From NCBI GenBank assembly GCA_963675945.1, contig OY780932.1:930001-994000 (forward strand): 64,000 nt of DNA, given 5' to 3'. The DNA is from G963556115 sp963675945. Its GTDB lineage: Bacteria; Planctomycetota; SZUA-567. A program made the position numbers and the translations under genes. Of this stretch, positions 53,930-63,795 are shown one piece after another. The notes beneath the pieces are model-generated. The model did not search any database and had not been told where the DNA came from. It saw only the letters and a program-made list of their open reading frames with translations. The stretch's first letter is position 1, and each line of letters starts with the position of its first letter.

Positions 53930-55228
53930 ATGATCAACCAGCAGCTCATAGAAGCAACAAAACGTGGAGATATAGAGATAAATATCGCCCATATTCTGGA
54001 TAAATTCTCTAAAGATGATATTTATGACACTTTTGCTAACGATCCCTGGCTTAAAAATATAGCCTTGAATGTCTGGGAGCGCAGTAACGGTATCGCCAAA
54101 CTCGAATCATATCCGCTTGATATCTCTATTCCTATGATTGATGTTTGTAATATTAAGTGTGTCTTCTGTAGCTACTGGCGCGGAGTCAAACCTCGGTATA
54201 TGACTGTAGAAGAATTACGTGAGAATTATACCGAAGCCTTCAAATACACAAAACTTGCCGGAATTAATCCTTCTGGGGAACCTTTTCTGCACCCGGACGT
54301 CGCTAATATTCTCCGAACCATGAATGATATGACCGATCCCAGATGTTATATCTATGTAGTAACAAATGGAACTCTCCTCGAAGATAAATATGATTTAATC
54401 CTGGATACCGTAAATTCTCTTAATTTCAGTATCAACGCTGGCACCGCCGAGACCTATGCTCAGGTTATGGGAACCAAACCTGAGATGTTTGATACAGTTA
54501 TCAGCAACATCAAGAACCTCAACGCTATCAAGCATAATAAAAAACATGGCAAACTGCACCTCTACGCCACATATGTCGTCCTTAAACATAACATCGACGA
54601 AATTCCAGAGTTTTTACGCATAGCCGAGGAATTGGGCTTCACCAAGATATGGTTCCGCACCCTTGCTACTCCTAATGATACCAATATTGTCAAGCCCAGA
54701 TTAAATCCGGAATATCACACATTACCACCATTTCTGCACCCCGATTTTGAGAACCTGCGACAACAGGCAATAACCGCTCTCAAAGCAACAAAGCTGAATG
54801 TATATGCCGAGCCAGAACTCTGGGATAACTCTAAAGACTTTTCCCAAGAGAAACACTTAATCTCTGATAAAGCTGAATATCATAAAATTGATGATTTCAG
54901 AATTATAGACACAGACGGCAAGAAAATTGGAGGTGAGGATAACCCATTCTGGTCAGAGGCTGATCCTGCAATTTTTCCACATCCATGTATTTATCCATTT
55001 AGAAATCTTGTCGATCCATGTCTTTCAAATATTCAACCGGTCTGTAATTATCAGGAACAACTACCTGGATTTGAAGCGATATCCTATAATCTCAAGAATA
55101 AAACCTTTATGGACATATGGAACAGTGAAGCTCATCAAGCCCTACGTAAAGCACTTTTCCATGGATCAAAATTACCCAATATCTGTCAAAGATGTAATTT
55201 TTTAACAGATCTAAAAGGTAGAAAATAA
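53930..55228 (+). CDS. Radical SAM/SPASM-type protein
   Basis: 432 residues. The radical SAM cluster motif CNIKCVFC (CxxxCxxC) at about residue 70 follows DISIPMIDV; GINPSGEPFLHPD is the GGEP-like SAM-binding motif. Cys residues near the C-terminus (HPCIYPFRN, DPCLSN, QPVCNYQ, then LPNICQRCNF) look like a SPASM auxiliary-cluster domain. The first 60 residues are a helical pre-domain. SPASM proteins modify peptides, sugars or alcohols; with glycan genes around it a sugar or protein glycan modification is likely, but the reaction is unknown. AAGGAAG lies 7 bases before ATG. Confidence 0.85.
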   Translation: MINQQLIEATKRGDIEINIAHILDKFSKDDIYDTFANDPWLKNIALNVWERSNGIAKLESYPLDISIPMIDVCNIKCVFCSYWRGVKPRYMTVEELRENYTEAFKYTKLAGINPSGEPFLHPDVANILRTMNDMTDPRCYIYVVTNGTLLEDKYDLILDTVNSLNFSINAGTAETYAQVMGTKPEMFDTVISNIKNLNAIKHNKKHGKLHLYATYVVLKHNIDEIPEFLRIAEELGFTKIWFRTLATPNDTNIVKPRLNPEYHTLPPFLHPDFENLRQQAITALKATKLNVYAEPELWDNSKDFSQEKHLISDKAEYHKIDDFRIIDTDGKKIGGEDNPFWSEADPAIFPHPCIYPFRNLVDPCLSNIQPVCNYQEQLPGFEAISYNLKNKTFMDIWNSEAHQALRKALFHGSKLPNICQRCNFLTDLKGRK

Positions 55229-55403
55229 CTTATCATATTTTATAAATCAACGACGCAGCATAAATCATAATTAATTAATCTCAGCAAAATAAAATTGAAA
55301 AACTTACAAATTAAGTAAAATCGACTCCCAATATTAAGGATAAGCCCTTATATCTAATTCAGCAATACCAGATCGAACACATTCAGGATAAATTGAAATA
55401 AAA

Positions 55404-56138
55404 ATGAAAAATCAAGACTGTAATAATATAATTGATCAAAACCGAGAAAAATGGAGTGAAGTTCCAACCCAACTCGGCAAACGAACTTTTTCCTCTGATC
55501 TTATCAAGAAAACAGACACTGAGCTCATGGAATACTGGAATCTCTGTAGCCAAGACATTTGCAAACAGGATATTAGAGGCTGGTGTCATGATATTTATAA
55601 ATACCAGTTTGCCGGCAAAAGAATCTTGGATATTGGCTCAGGGATTGGAATAGATGGAATTTTCTTTGCTGAACATGGTGCAGAGGTAACATTTGCCGAT
55701 ATTGTACAAGATAATCAAGAGTTACTCAAACGAATCTGCTTAATTAAGAATATCACTGCTGATTTTTATTATATTGATAATGTTGAGAATTTTTCATTAA
55801 CCCATAAATATGATGCCATGCTTGCCATAGGCTCACTCCATCACATACCCTTCAGTCTTGCCCAAAAAGAGATCTCAGCACTTATAAAGTACCTTAAAGT
55901 AGGCGGTAAATTCTGTTTTCTCGCTTATCCTAAAGGCAGATATGAGTACTGCGAGTCAAAGGATTTCGCCGAATTTGGTAGAAGAACAGACGGCGAACGT
56001 ACTCCATGGGCAGAGTGGTATGACGACGACAAGATACAAGATCTGTTCGGCAATAAATTTACCTTGAACTGGTCACGAAACTTTGGAAAATTCAATAATG
56101 AATTCAACTGGTTTGAACTGAGTAAACTCAGAGAATAA
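55404..56138 (+). CDS. SAM-dependent methyltransferase
   Basis: 244 residues with SAM motif I RILDIGSGIGIDGIFFAEHG, an acidic residue after it (VTFADIV), motif II KYDAMLAIGSLHHIPFS and motif III KVGGKFCFLAYPKG. N-terminal 60 residues (RKWSEV-like region) are typical of sugar-cluster methyltransferases. It lies 175 bases after the radical SAM gene and 24 bases before the glycosyltransferase gene. The ribosome binding site is weak. Substrate not known; a sugar or nucleotide-linked sugar is likely from context. Confidence 0.8.
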   Translation: MKNQDCNNIIDQNREKWSEVPTQLGKRTFSSDLIKKTDTELMEYWNLCSQDICKQDIRGWCHDIYKYQFAGKRILDIGSGIGIDGIFFAEHGAEVTFADIVQDNQELLKRICLIKNITADFYYIDNVENFSLTHKYDAMLAIGSLHHIPFSLAQKEISALIKYLKVGGKFCFLAYPKGRYEYCESKDFAEFGRRTDGERTPWAEWYDDDKIQDLFGNKFTLNWSRNFGKFNNEFNWFELSKLRE

Positions 56139-56162
56139 TCAATAGCTACAGGAACACTATGT

Positions 56163-58862
56163 ATGAGTAATAAATTTGAACCATATTTGAGCATTGTAGT
56201 AACTGCACGTAATGATAATCACGGCGGAGATCTTCTCCACCGTGTACGTCTTTTTTTACAGAATCTTGATCTCCAAAGCACAATATACAAGCTTCCCTTG
56301 GAACTAATAATTGTCGAGTGGAATCCTCCAGCCGGTAAAGAACGCCTGCGAGAGGTTCTACCACAACTTCCTGTCAATGTTTTTTTAAATATTCGCTATA
56401 TAGAGGTTCCAAACAATCTACACCTGAAGTATCAATATGCTGAAATTCTTCCGTTATTTCAGATGCTCGCCAAGAATGTCGGAGTGCGTAGAGCCAGCGC
56501 CCCCTTTATCCTCTGCACCAATATTGATATTCTCTTTTCCAATTCATTAATGGAATATCTTGCACAAAAAAAGCTTGTTCCCAAGAAACTATATCGCGCT
56601 AACCGGCATGATATTCAAATTAAAAATATAGATGAAGTAACTGATACTGCCGAAATTCTACACCAAGCAGCAGAAATAACCATTCGTAAAAATTTTAAAT
56701 CACATTCTTATGATAATATTAATCAAACCTCTTTAAACCGAATATATCTTCCCGAAAGTCTTCTAACTTCAGATCGTTCATTTGATAAACATCTCGGTAT
56801 GGTCTATACCAACGCTAGTGGCGATTTCCAGCTTTTAGATAGAGATAGCTGGTTCATGCTCCGCGGATACGCAGAATTCGAAACCTATTCCATGCATATC
56901 GATTCAATGTTCGAGTACAAAGTAAAACTCGCCGGTATTGAGGAAATAACACTCCCGGATCATATGATTACTTTTCATATCGAACATGGTTCAGGCTTTA
57001 CCCCGGAATCAAGTAAAGACGGCTCATTTCAGAAGAAATATAATAAATCCGGCATGCAAGAGATGGAGAACATGCGCCAGCTCGCCTGGCAGATGCATTA
57101 TGCCGGAGAAATTACCCATTTTAATGATCAAGACTGGGGCTTGGCCAGTAAGATACTCCCCGAGCATACCGCTAATGAGCGACTTGGCTTTACCATTCTT
57201 TTCTGCCCCAAAGCCTTTATTAATGAATATAAACAGATGCAACGAAACGCAATCATAAGCTGGAAGAACCTAGAGCCTTGCCCGGAAATAATCATGCTGG
57301 GAGAGGAAGAGGGCTGTAAAGAGGTAGCGGCAGAATTTGGTCTTAAACATATCCCTGAGATTGAAGTCAATCAATACGGCACCCCGCTTATACCCTCACT
57401 CTTTACTGAGGGTCAAAACCTGAGTTCCAATGCAATAATCGTCTATATCAATTCTGATATTATTCTATTTCCTGCATTTGTAGAGAATATACGCCAGATT
57501 CTCAACCATAACCCAGGAGATTTCCTGATGATTGGTGAGCGCCACGATATGGATGTATATGAAGTTCTTAATCCTGAATCGACTTACAAAGATATCACAG
57601 CCCAACTTGAAGAGCTTGAGAGACGTAGTCAGACCGATAGCCGAGGCCACGGCAAACGCGGTATTGATTTCTTTGTCTTCAGAAGAGGCATGTTTACTGA
57701 TATACCACCATTTGCCCTAGGCAGACTGGTCTGGGATAACTGGCTCTGCTGGGACGCACTACAACAACAGATACCGGTTATTGAAGCAGCAGACGAAATA
57801 TCCGCCTTACATCAAAACCACACTTACAACTATAATGGTAATAACCGCCAGACGATTAGAAACGGAGAAGAAGCCAAGCAAAACCTAGATTTAGCTTTTG
57901 GCCGTTGTCGCTGCCGCCATATTGGTAACAGTCAATTTGTTCTCAAACATAACCAGATACTCTGGCGACATAATAATGAAGAAATAGCGGATCTAACAAC
58001 TCTGCCAAAATTGACCCCAACCCTTGAAGGTGTATATAATCTCACGCCAGAAGACTTCGCAAAATCTACAGAAGCTGTCTTTGCCGTAGGTGATAATTAT
58101 TATATTAATAAAGAATACCATAACGCACTCAGAGTATATCATCGTTTAGCTCTTGATCTTGAGAATGGTGATGCCATGGTAAATCTGGCCGATATGTTTG
58201 CCCGCGGTCTAGGGGTAGAGCCCGATTACAGAATTGCTGCCTACTGGCTAAGACGACTGTCCAAGTTACCAGCAATCAACGGCAACAACTGCTACAGCCT
58301 GATTTTTGAAAAACAACCAGGCGGAATAAACCCGGCGTTATACTGGCAAAAACGTCTTTGTGAAGATACCTCAGACCTTCCTGCCTATATGCTTGCATTG
58401 ATCTTTACCTTCGGCCTAGCTGTCACCAGAGATCTCCCCTATGTAATCAAGATGCTTGAGCATCTGAACAGGGAGGATTTTATTATTGCCTCAAGCATAC
58501 TGTATGAGGAACTCCGTATAAGCGGTGACTATAAGGAAAAGGAATTGATTTTTGAATATCTTGATTCAAAACGTAAAATTCTTGAAGGACCAATTGAACC
58601 TTGGCTCCTCCTTACCCTTACCACCTTCCCTGATAGACTCATCGAAAGCGACCTTATAGAAATTGTAAATTACTTTTTAAACACAAAACAGAGCCATAAA
58701 TTAATCGATATCTGTATACGCAGAATGGTCGGACGTGATACAGCATATCAAAAGAGCCTCAAGCTTTTATATCTTGCAGAAGCCCAAGGCTGTATTGAAT
58801 GTTCAGCCGTACTCAAGGAGCTTGCTACAACTATTTTCTGGCGAAAGGATAATATTAATTGA
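56163..58862 (+). CDS. Three-part protein: two glycosyltransferase-like domains plus Sel1/TPR repeats
   Basis: 899 residues, soluble. Part 1 (about 1-310) is GT-A-like: YLSIVVTARNDNHGGDLL at the start, LELIIVEWNPP, and ILCTNIDILFS, with NxDI in the DxD position. Part 2 (about 335-600) reads like another GT-A-type domain: VYINSDIILFPAFVENIRQ, GKRGIDFFVFRRG, and GRLVWDNWLCWDAL. Part 3 (about 640-890) has Sel1/TPR-type repeats (DAMVNLADMFARGLGVEPDY). Such a layout would join two sugar transfers with a protein scaffold. It overlaps the next gene by 4 bases. A flagellin or surface-protein glycosyltransferase is possible; not proven. Confidence 0.72.
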   Translation: MSNKFEPYLSIVVTARNDNHGGDLLHRVRLFLQNLDLQSTIYKLPLELIIVEWNPPAGKERLREVLPQLPVNVFLNIRYIEVPNNLHLKYQYAEILPLFQMLAKNVGVRRASAPFILCTNIDILFSNSLMEYLAQKKLVPKKLYRANRHDIQIKNIDEVTDTAEILHQAAEITIRKNFKSHSYDNINQTSLNRIYLPESLLTSDRSFDKHLGMVYTNASGDFQLLDRDSWFMLRGYAEFETYSMHIDSMFEYKVKLAGIEEITLPDHMITFHIEHGSGFTPESSKDGSFQKKYNKSGMQEMENMRQLAWQMHYAGEITHFNDQDWGLASKILPEHTANERLGFTILFCPKAFINEYKQMQRNAIISWKNLEPCPEIIMLGEEEGCKEVAAEFGLKHIPEIEVNQYGTPLIPSLFTEGQNLSSNAIIVYINSDIILFPAFVENIRQILNHNPGDFLMIGERHDMDVYEVLNPESTYKDITAQLEELERRSQTDSRGHGKRGIDFFVFRRGMFTDIPPFALGRLVWDNWLCWDALQQQIPVIEAADEISALHQNHTYNYNGNNRQTIRNGEEAKQNLDLAFGRCRCRHIGNSQFVLKHNQILWRHNNEEIADLTTLPKLTPTLEGVYNLTPEDFAKSTEAVFAVGDNYYINKEYHNALRVYHRLALDLENGDAMVNLADMFARGLGVEPDYRIAAYWLRRLSKLPAINGNNCYSLIFEKQPGGINPALYWQKRLCEDTSDLPAYMLALIFTFGLAVTRDLPYVIKMLEHLNREDFIIASSILYEELRISGDYKEKELIFEYLDSKRKILEGPIEPWLLLTLTTFPDRLIESDLIEIVNYFLNTKQSHKLIDICIRRMVGRDTAYQKSLKLLYLAEAQGCIECSAVLKELATTIFWRKDNIN

Positions 58863-60418
58863 AAAATACTACACTTTCAACCGTGCTCCAAGTAGTACCT
58901 CAACCCCAAGATAGTTTCTCTGAAAATGAGCGAAATGGGCAATTTCCTACAGGTGAAAAGCCTGTCACTAAATGGTTCCGTTGCTCATATGAACATGATC
59001 TTGCCGCAGAAATAGAACGAATTAAACCAGATTTAATTGTAATTAACTCTTTACCAGAGGTTTCTTGTGAAAAAGGAGGTTATAAATTACCTCTTCCCCA
59101 GAATTATTCAGCTTATCCCGAAATCCCTAGACTCGGCTTTTTATTTTCAGACCTGTACAGCCCCACCCTCTATTCAAACTATAGAATACTTAATAAACTA
59201 AATTGTGCTGCAGCTTTTTACAGATACGCCGTACCGGGCGAATGTCTTTTTGAAAATTCTGAGCTACCAATTTTTTGCGCATTATTACCAGCAAAGCTTA
59301 AAGAATTTTTATATACAGATTATCCCATAAATATTGAGAATAAAATCATACCCCTAGGCTTATTTGGGACAGGTTTTTTCAACGATAATAATAATCATTA
59401 TCCCTGGCGCAAAGCTATAACTAAGAAGCTTATTAACAAAATACCGTTTTTCTGCGGGGTCAGACCTTCACAAGCGGTAAAAGGTTCTGCAGTTCAAGGT
59501 GGAGATTATTATGCCATGCTCAATCGTTGTAAAATATCTCTTACTTGTGGCGCAGAGGTCAATGTATTTCTCAATAAACACTTTGAAATTACCCTTGCTG
59601 GCACCTGTCTAGCAACTGAGCGTACCCCAGTTCTTGAAGCAATCGGTTTCAAAGATCTGGTAAATTGTGTCTTCGTTGATGAAAACAATGTTCTTGATAA
59701 ACTCGAATACCTATACTCTAATGAAGACGAATTGCTGAAAATTACCCAAGCCGGCAAATCTCATATGCAGGATTTATTCGAAAAATATAATATATACCGT
59801 ATGATTGACCTTTGGTATAAAGCTTATACTGCACTCAATCCAAACGAACAATTAATTCAGACAGATTATTTTAATTTTACCACTACAACTAAAAACAATC
59901 CAGTGATACCTGAGATCCCCTGTGGACAAAACACCCTAAAAGAAAAGAATATTCAAGGTTTTGCCTTACTTCGCAAGAATCAAATTAACGATGCAGCCAA
60001 GTATTTTAATGATGTCTTATCATACATTAATTACGAACCGCTTGCCCGCCTCGGAATGTCAATAGTAAGTATCTTCTCTGGAAATCTTGGGAATGCATAT
60101 AATTATCTAATAAATAATATTATACATATCGATAAACAATACCAATTTAAATATATGTATGATCCCGTAGACATAGCCTATTTAGCTATTATTCTCTTAT
60201 GTACCGGTAAACGTAACGACTCTCTAAAATTACTCTCTACAGTCAACGATCTTCATTACCCCGCTCTAGCTGCTGTCCGTAATATCATTAATAATACTAA
60301 AGATCAAGAGAATATTACCGTAGATTATAAATCACGGAATCCGGTAAATGATTTTACCTATGAAGATTGGTACCAACATTTTAAAACTATAACAGATCAT
60401 TTTTGCCCTGGTAATTGA
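58859..60418 (+). CDS. CgeB-like glycosyltransferase (GT-B) with C-terminal helical part
   Basis: 519 residues. The segment at about residues 225-330 is typical of CgeB/Glyco_trans_1-like proteins: CKISLTCGAEVNVFLNKHFE, then AGTCLATERTPVLEAIGF and YLYSNEDELLKITQAGKSHM. The N-terminal 200 residues would be the first Rossmann half (IKPDLIVINSLPEVS). The last 150 residues are helical, TPR-like (ALLRKNQINDAAKYFNDVLS). It starts at TTG 58859, overlapping the previous stop by 4 bases (TTGA), so coupled translation is likely. Acceptor and sugar are unknown. Confidence 0.75.
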   Translation: MKNTTLSTVLQVVPQPQDSFSENERNGQFPTGEKPVTKWFRCSYEHDLAAEIERIKPDLIVINSLPEVSCEKGGYKLPLPQNYSAYPEIPRLGFLFSDLYSPTLYSNYRILNKLNCAAAFYRYAVPGECLFENSELPIFCALLPAKLKEFLYTDYPINIENKIIPLGLFGTGFFNDNNNHYPWRKAITKKLINKIPFFCGVRPSQAVKGSAVQGGDYYAMLNRCKISLTCGAEVNVFLNKHFEITLAGTCLATERTPVLEAIGFKDLVNCVFVDENNVLDKLEYLYSNEDELLKITQAGKSHMQDLFEKYNIYRMIDLWYKAYTALNPNEQLIQTDYFNFTTTTKNNPVIPEIPCGQNTLKEKNIQGFALLRKNQINDAAKYFNDVLSYINYEPLARLGMSIVSIFSGNLGNAYNYLINNIIHIDKQYQFKYMYDPVDIAYLAIILLCTGKRNDSLKLLSTVNDLHYPALAAVRNIINNTKDQENITVDYKSRNPVNDFTYEDWYQHFKTITDHFCPGN

Positions 60419-60428
60419 GAGGCTTTGC

Positions 60429-61301
60429 ATGGATACAATTAACCGCAATAAACAACTAAATGGACAGATAACCCTCCCATTTAGTTTTTACTTTCAAACA
60501 CCTTGTACTGATTTCAAAATTGAGTCCCAGGTTGATATGATTACACAGAGCATACTCAAAAAAGCCTCTGACAGCATTACCGAAGCTAAAACCAGAGTCG
60601 CCTTGATACTAGTTGATGTTATTGGTAAAGGTGATGATAGCGACCTTACTTCTGCAGATTCAACTACAAAGAGTATAAGTGCCTTTCTTGATAAATGCCG
60701 CAAGAATGCAGTTACGGTTGTACATGCGCCAAATTTCCCCATTGTCGAAAAATATCAACAATATCATGATATCAGAGATAGAGTCAAATCGGATTTCTGT
60801 GCTGATAACAGCTCATCCCCTGAATATATGAATTGGCCACAACAAACCTCTCTACATAATAATGTCCAAAATTTACTCAAAGATTATCATAACCGAATTA
60901 CCGAAACTTACACCCAACACTTGAATTCCGCAATCAATTGGGATATACATAAAAGTGTACAGCCATTAGCTAGCGAATATGTTGCACAATCATTTGAAGA
61001 ATTACGCTATATCTTATGGAAGGAACAACGTGATATTCTTATCTTTGTTGGTGGTGGGTTGCGACAATGTCTAATGAACAGGCCAATAGGTATCAATGCT
61101 TTCAGGGGTGTCAACTCAAATGCTAACGGACTATACTCACATTATTACCGTACAAAGAACTTTATATGCGTCCTTGAAGACTGTATCTACAATATGGGCT
61201 CAGAGCAACATTCAAGTCAAGTATCGAAAGAAGTAATGCTTGAATACCTTGGTTGGAATAGAGTATTTATTTCACGCTCGACTGAAATAAGCTTTACCTG
61301 A
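60429..61301 (+). CDS. Isochorismatase-fold cysteine hydrolase
   Basis: 290 residues. The isochorismatase-like fold is seen in ARVALILVDV-like TRVALILVDVIGKGDDSD (catalytic Asp), KNAVTVVHAPNFPIV, and DILIFVGGGLRQCLMNRPIG, where the Cys is the nucleophile position. The usual Lys lies in a long middle insert and is not clearly placed. Members hydrolyse amides, nicotinamide or vinyl ethers. A gene of this kind in a glycan cluster is uncommon. It starts 10 bases after the CgeB-like gene with a GAGAGG site. Confidence 0.75.
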   Translation: MDTINRNKQLNGQITLPFSFYFQTPCTDFKIESQVDMITQSILKKASDSITEAKTRVALILVDVIGKGDDSDLTSADSTTKSISAFLDKCRKNAVTVVHAPNFPIVEKYQQYHDIRDRVKSDFCADNSSSPEYMNWPQQTSLHNNVQNLLKDYHNRITETYTQHLNSAINWDIHKSVQPLASEYVAQSFEELRYILWKEQRDILIFVGGGLRQCLMNRPIGINAFRGVNSNANGLYSHYYRTKNFICVLEDCIYNMGSEQHSSQVSKEVMLEYLGWNRVFISRSTEISFT

Positions 61302-61356
61302 AACCCAAACATTTATTAATTGACAACCGTGTTTGTTAACAACAACGAGGTATAAG

Positions 61357-62631
61357 ATGAGAGACTATGAAACAGTAATAAAGAATAACCTTATTTCAAC
61401 CCTAAAGCAATCTAAACATCCACTGATCATCTACCCTGCCGCCAAAGCTGGCACTGCAATATTGAATGCATGCCTGAAGAATAATATCAATATTGAAGCC
61501 ATGTGCGATGACGGATCCTTGAAGAATAAATATGTATCTGGAAAACCAGTATACTGCCTTGAAGACATATTTCTACGTTATCCCGATGCCGAATTTATCA
61601 TAACCTTTGATAATTATGATATACTCAGCTCAAAGATTGAAAACTTAGGTAATGCCAATAATAAGTGGCACCTCGGGCTAGTATTACTCGATGCTGAGGA
61701 TATAGATTTTACTCAGGATACTGAAAATTTCATAATCAATATAACCAGATGCTCATTTGAACGTAGTAGAGAAGTACATATAAATTATTACCGAGACTTC
61801 CCTGAAGATTATGTTTATATCCCCAGTACCGGCATAAACAACACCAATGTATGTGCACAAAAATGCCTCAACTGCCAGCAATATCAACCATATATTATCA
61901 ATCCACATCATTTTGATTATTCCAGGCAAAAAGAAATTTTTGACCAATTTATGAATCTGGTAGACGAAATATATCAGTTCGAACTCTGCGGCGGTGAATT
62001 TTTCATTGACCCGAATTGGCCAAAATACGTTGAACTAGTACGCCCTTATATCGGAAATAAAATCAAACTCTGTACAATTACCACTTGCGGTAAAGTAAAG
62101 CTGAAAAGTGAAGATATAAAAATACTACCGCACGAAAAATTTTATATAAAGATTTCAGATTATCCTCATTTAAAAGAACGACAGGCAAATTTTATGAAAT
62201 CTCTGCGTGAGCATCAAGTCTGGCATTATCCTTTAATCAATACCTGGTTTGAAGCGGTAAAACCAAAAAAGTATAATAGAACCCCTGAAGAGAATCAGAT
62301 AGTCTTTGATAACTGCCAAGCCAAGCTCGACCCAGTAATCCACTATGATCTAGGCTTGCATAAATGTCTAAAAACCACAATCTTCAGAGAGATGGGCTTC
62401 ACAGATTTCCCAGATATTGAAGGTCCTGAAGGTGACAGGCTTGATTTTATGAAGATGCTCAGAGAAGGTAAATCCGAGAAAGAGGTAAAAATTGCTATTA
62501 ACACTTATCTACATTGCACCAAGCCCCTTGCTTTATGTGATTACTGCTTCTCTCATAGTTACACCACGCCGGATACTATGGTAAAACGAGTCTTACCTGG
62601 CGTACAATACGATCCCAAAATACATTCTTAG
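61357..62631 (+). CDS. Radical SAM protein with N-terminal Rossmann-like domain
   Basis: 424 residues. Residues 1 to about 110 form a Rossmann-like segment (PLIIYPAAKAGTAILNACLK, then MCDDGSLKNKYVSGKPVYCL) like the nucleotide or sugar-binding pieces often found in glycan-locus enzymes. The radical SAM motif CAQKCLNC is at about residue 165, with GGEFFIDPNW (GGE motif) following, and more Cys near the end (CTKPLALCDYCFSHS), possibly an auxiliary cluster. The ATG 61357 follows GAGG by 5 bases; the TTG 24 bases upstream has none. It is separated by 46 bases from the disrupted B12-binding gene. Confidence 0.83.
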   Translation: MRDYETVIKNNLISTLKQSKHPLIIYPAAKAGTAILNACLKNNINIEAMCDDGSLKNKYVSGKPVYCLEDIFLRYPDAEFIITFDNYDILSSKIENLGNANNKWHLGLVLLDAEDIDFTQDTENFIINITRCSFERSREVHINYYRDFPEDYVYIPSTGINNTNVCAQKCLNCQQYQPYIINPHHFDYSRQKEIFDQFMNLVDEIYQFELCGGEFFIDPNWPKYVELVRPYIGNKIKLCTITTCGKVKLKSEDIKILPHEKFYIKISDYPHLKERQANFMKSLREHQVWHYPLINTWFEAVKPKKYNRTPEENQIVFDNCQAKLDPVIHYDLGLHKCLKTTIFREMGFTDFPDIEGPEGDRLDFMKMLREGKSEKEVKIAINTYLHCTKPLALCDYCFSHSYTTPDTMVKRVLPGVQYDPKIHS

Positions 62632-62705
62632 CCTTTAGGCTATAATACTGATAAAATAGAGCATGAAAGGTTATATTATGAATTTTTTGATAGTTATGCC
62701 CTACT

Positions 62706-62733
62706 TGGATTCAAATTCTAAGTGCAACACTTG
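62706..62733. repeat. IS30 terminal inverted repeat, transposase 3' side
   Basis: 28 bases beginning TGGATTCAAATTCTAAG; matches the other end in 27 of 28 positions (T instead of C at position 14). Confidence 0.9.
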
Positions 62734-62739
62734 CACTTT

Positions 62740-63690
62740 TTACGAAGCCCGTTTGTATACCTCAAGCGGGCTTTTAAATCCCAGTCTCTTTCTTGGTCGA
62801 CTGTTAACCAATTTCTCTATTGCTTCGAGTCTTTTTTGAGTTACATTCAGTAGCTCTCGATCTTTAGGGAAATACTGCCTTAGTAAACCGTTTGTATTCT
62901 CGTTGCTACCACGCTCCCAGGCACTGTACGGATTACAGAAATAACTCTTACACTTTAACACTTCATTCACATCACCATGACCTGCAAATTCCTTACCATT
63001 ATCATAAGTAATCGTGCAAACTCTAAAGCTTCTCAGTAAGCGAATTATTTCAGCCTTCACAAGTTCACTGCTTTTATTTCTAACGAACCCAAGCCTTAAT
63101 AAACCACTCTTGCGCTCAAGCAATGTTACAAGGTATCCTTTATGATTTGCCCCACTTACTAGATCTGCTTCCCAGTCACCTATTCTCTTGCGTCTCTCGA
63201 TGGCTCCAGGGCGTTTGTCTATACTGATCGCATTCTTGATTCTTCCTCTATTATCAGTACTTCTGCACCGTCTCTTCTGTTTACGCTTGCCATTAATTCT
63301 AAGGTGCATATATAGTTTTCCGCCATGCTTTTTGTCCTCAACAATTAATTGATAAATACTCTCATGAGAGATGGTAAACCCAAAGAGTTTCTTGCTAATG
63401 CCAGAGATTTGCTCAGGAGAAAAATCCTGTCGCAGTTTCCTGATAATAAATCTTTTGACATATTCGTCAAGCTTTTTCATTCTGGGTATTGCTCTGCGTT
63501 TCATCGCTTTTCTTTGAGCCTGCTTGTTTCTATATCCACGTCTACCACTATTGCGCTGTATTTCTCTGCTTATGGTGCACCTGTGCACTCCAACAACTCT
63601 AGCTATGTAAGAATAGGTTTTATTCTCTTGCAATAACACTTTGATAACTGTACGATCTTCATAAGTAAGGTGGTGGTATTTCTTTTTCAT
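62740..63690 (-). CDS. IS30-family transposase
   Basis: 316 residues, full length for the family. The N-terminal helix-turn-helix (LTYEDRTVIKVLLQENKTYS, then IARVVGVHRCTISREIQRNS) binds the ends; the DDE core has RIGDWEADLVSG (first Asp), TITYDNGKEFAGH (second Asp) and SAWERGSNENTNGLLRQYFP (Glu), all in place, so the enzyme looks active. ATG has AAGGAG 7 bases upstream, and transcription would run from the right end of the element. Confidence 0.96.
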   Translation of the reverse strand: MKKKYHHLTYEDRTVIKVLLQENKTYSYIARVVGVHRCTISREIQRNSGRRGYRNKQAQRKAMKRRAIPRMKKLDEYVKRFIIRKLRQDFSPEQISGISKKLFGFTISHESIYQLIVEDKKHGGKLYMHLRINGKRKQKRRCRSTDNRGRIKNAISIDKRPGAIERRKRIGDWEADLVSGANHKGYLVTLLERKSGLLRLGFVRNKSSELVKAEIIRLLRSFRVCTITYDNGKEFAGHGDVNEVLKCKSYFCNPYSAWERGSNENTNGLLRQYFPKDRELLNVTQKRLEAIEKLVNSRPRKRLGFKSPLEVYKRAS

Positions 63691-63767
63691 ATGCTCTCCT
63701 TGAGTGATAGAAATAGAAGGTTTTGGCGAACTATATATCGACCACCTTACTATTTTCTATTTTAACT

Positions 63768-63795
63768 CAAGTGTTGCACTTGGAATTTGAATCCA
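63768..63795. repeat. IS30 terminal inverted repeat, transposase 5' side
   Basis: Reverse complement begins TGGATTCAAATTCCAAG. Lies upstream of the transposase start by about 77 bases. Confidence 0.9.

Larger units (their letters stand above)
62704..63795 (-). mobile_element. IS30-family insertion sequence, 1092 bp, with CCCTA target duplication
   Basis: Terminal inverted repeats of 28 bp (62706-62733 and 63768-63795, 27 of 28 matched, starting TGGATTCAAATTC) bound a single transposase gene. The 5-bp direct repeat CCCTA is at 62699-62703 and 63796-63800. Two extra bases (CT) lie between the left repeat and the left inverted end. The near-identical ends and intact transposase suggest a recent insertion. 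Confidence 0.92.
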
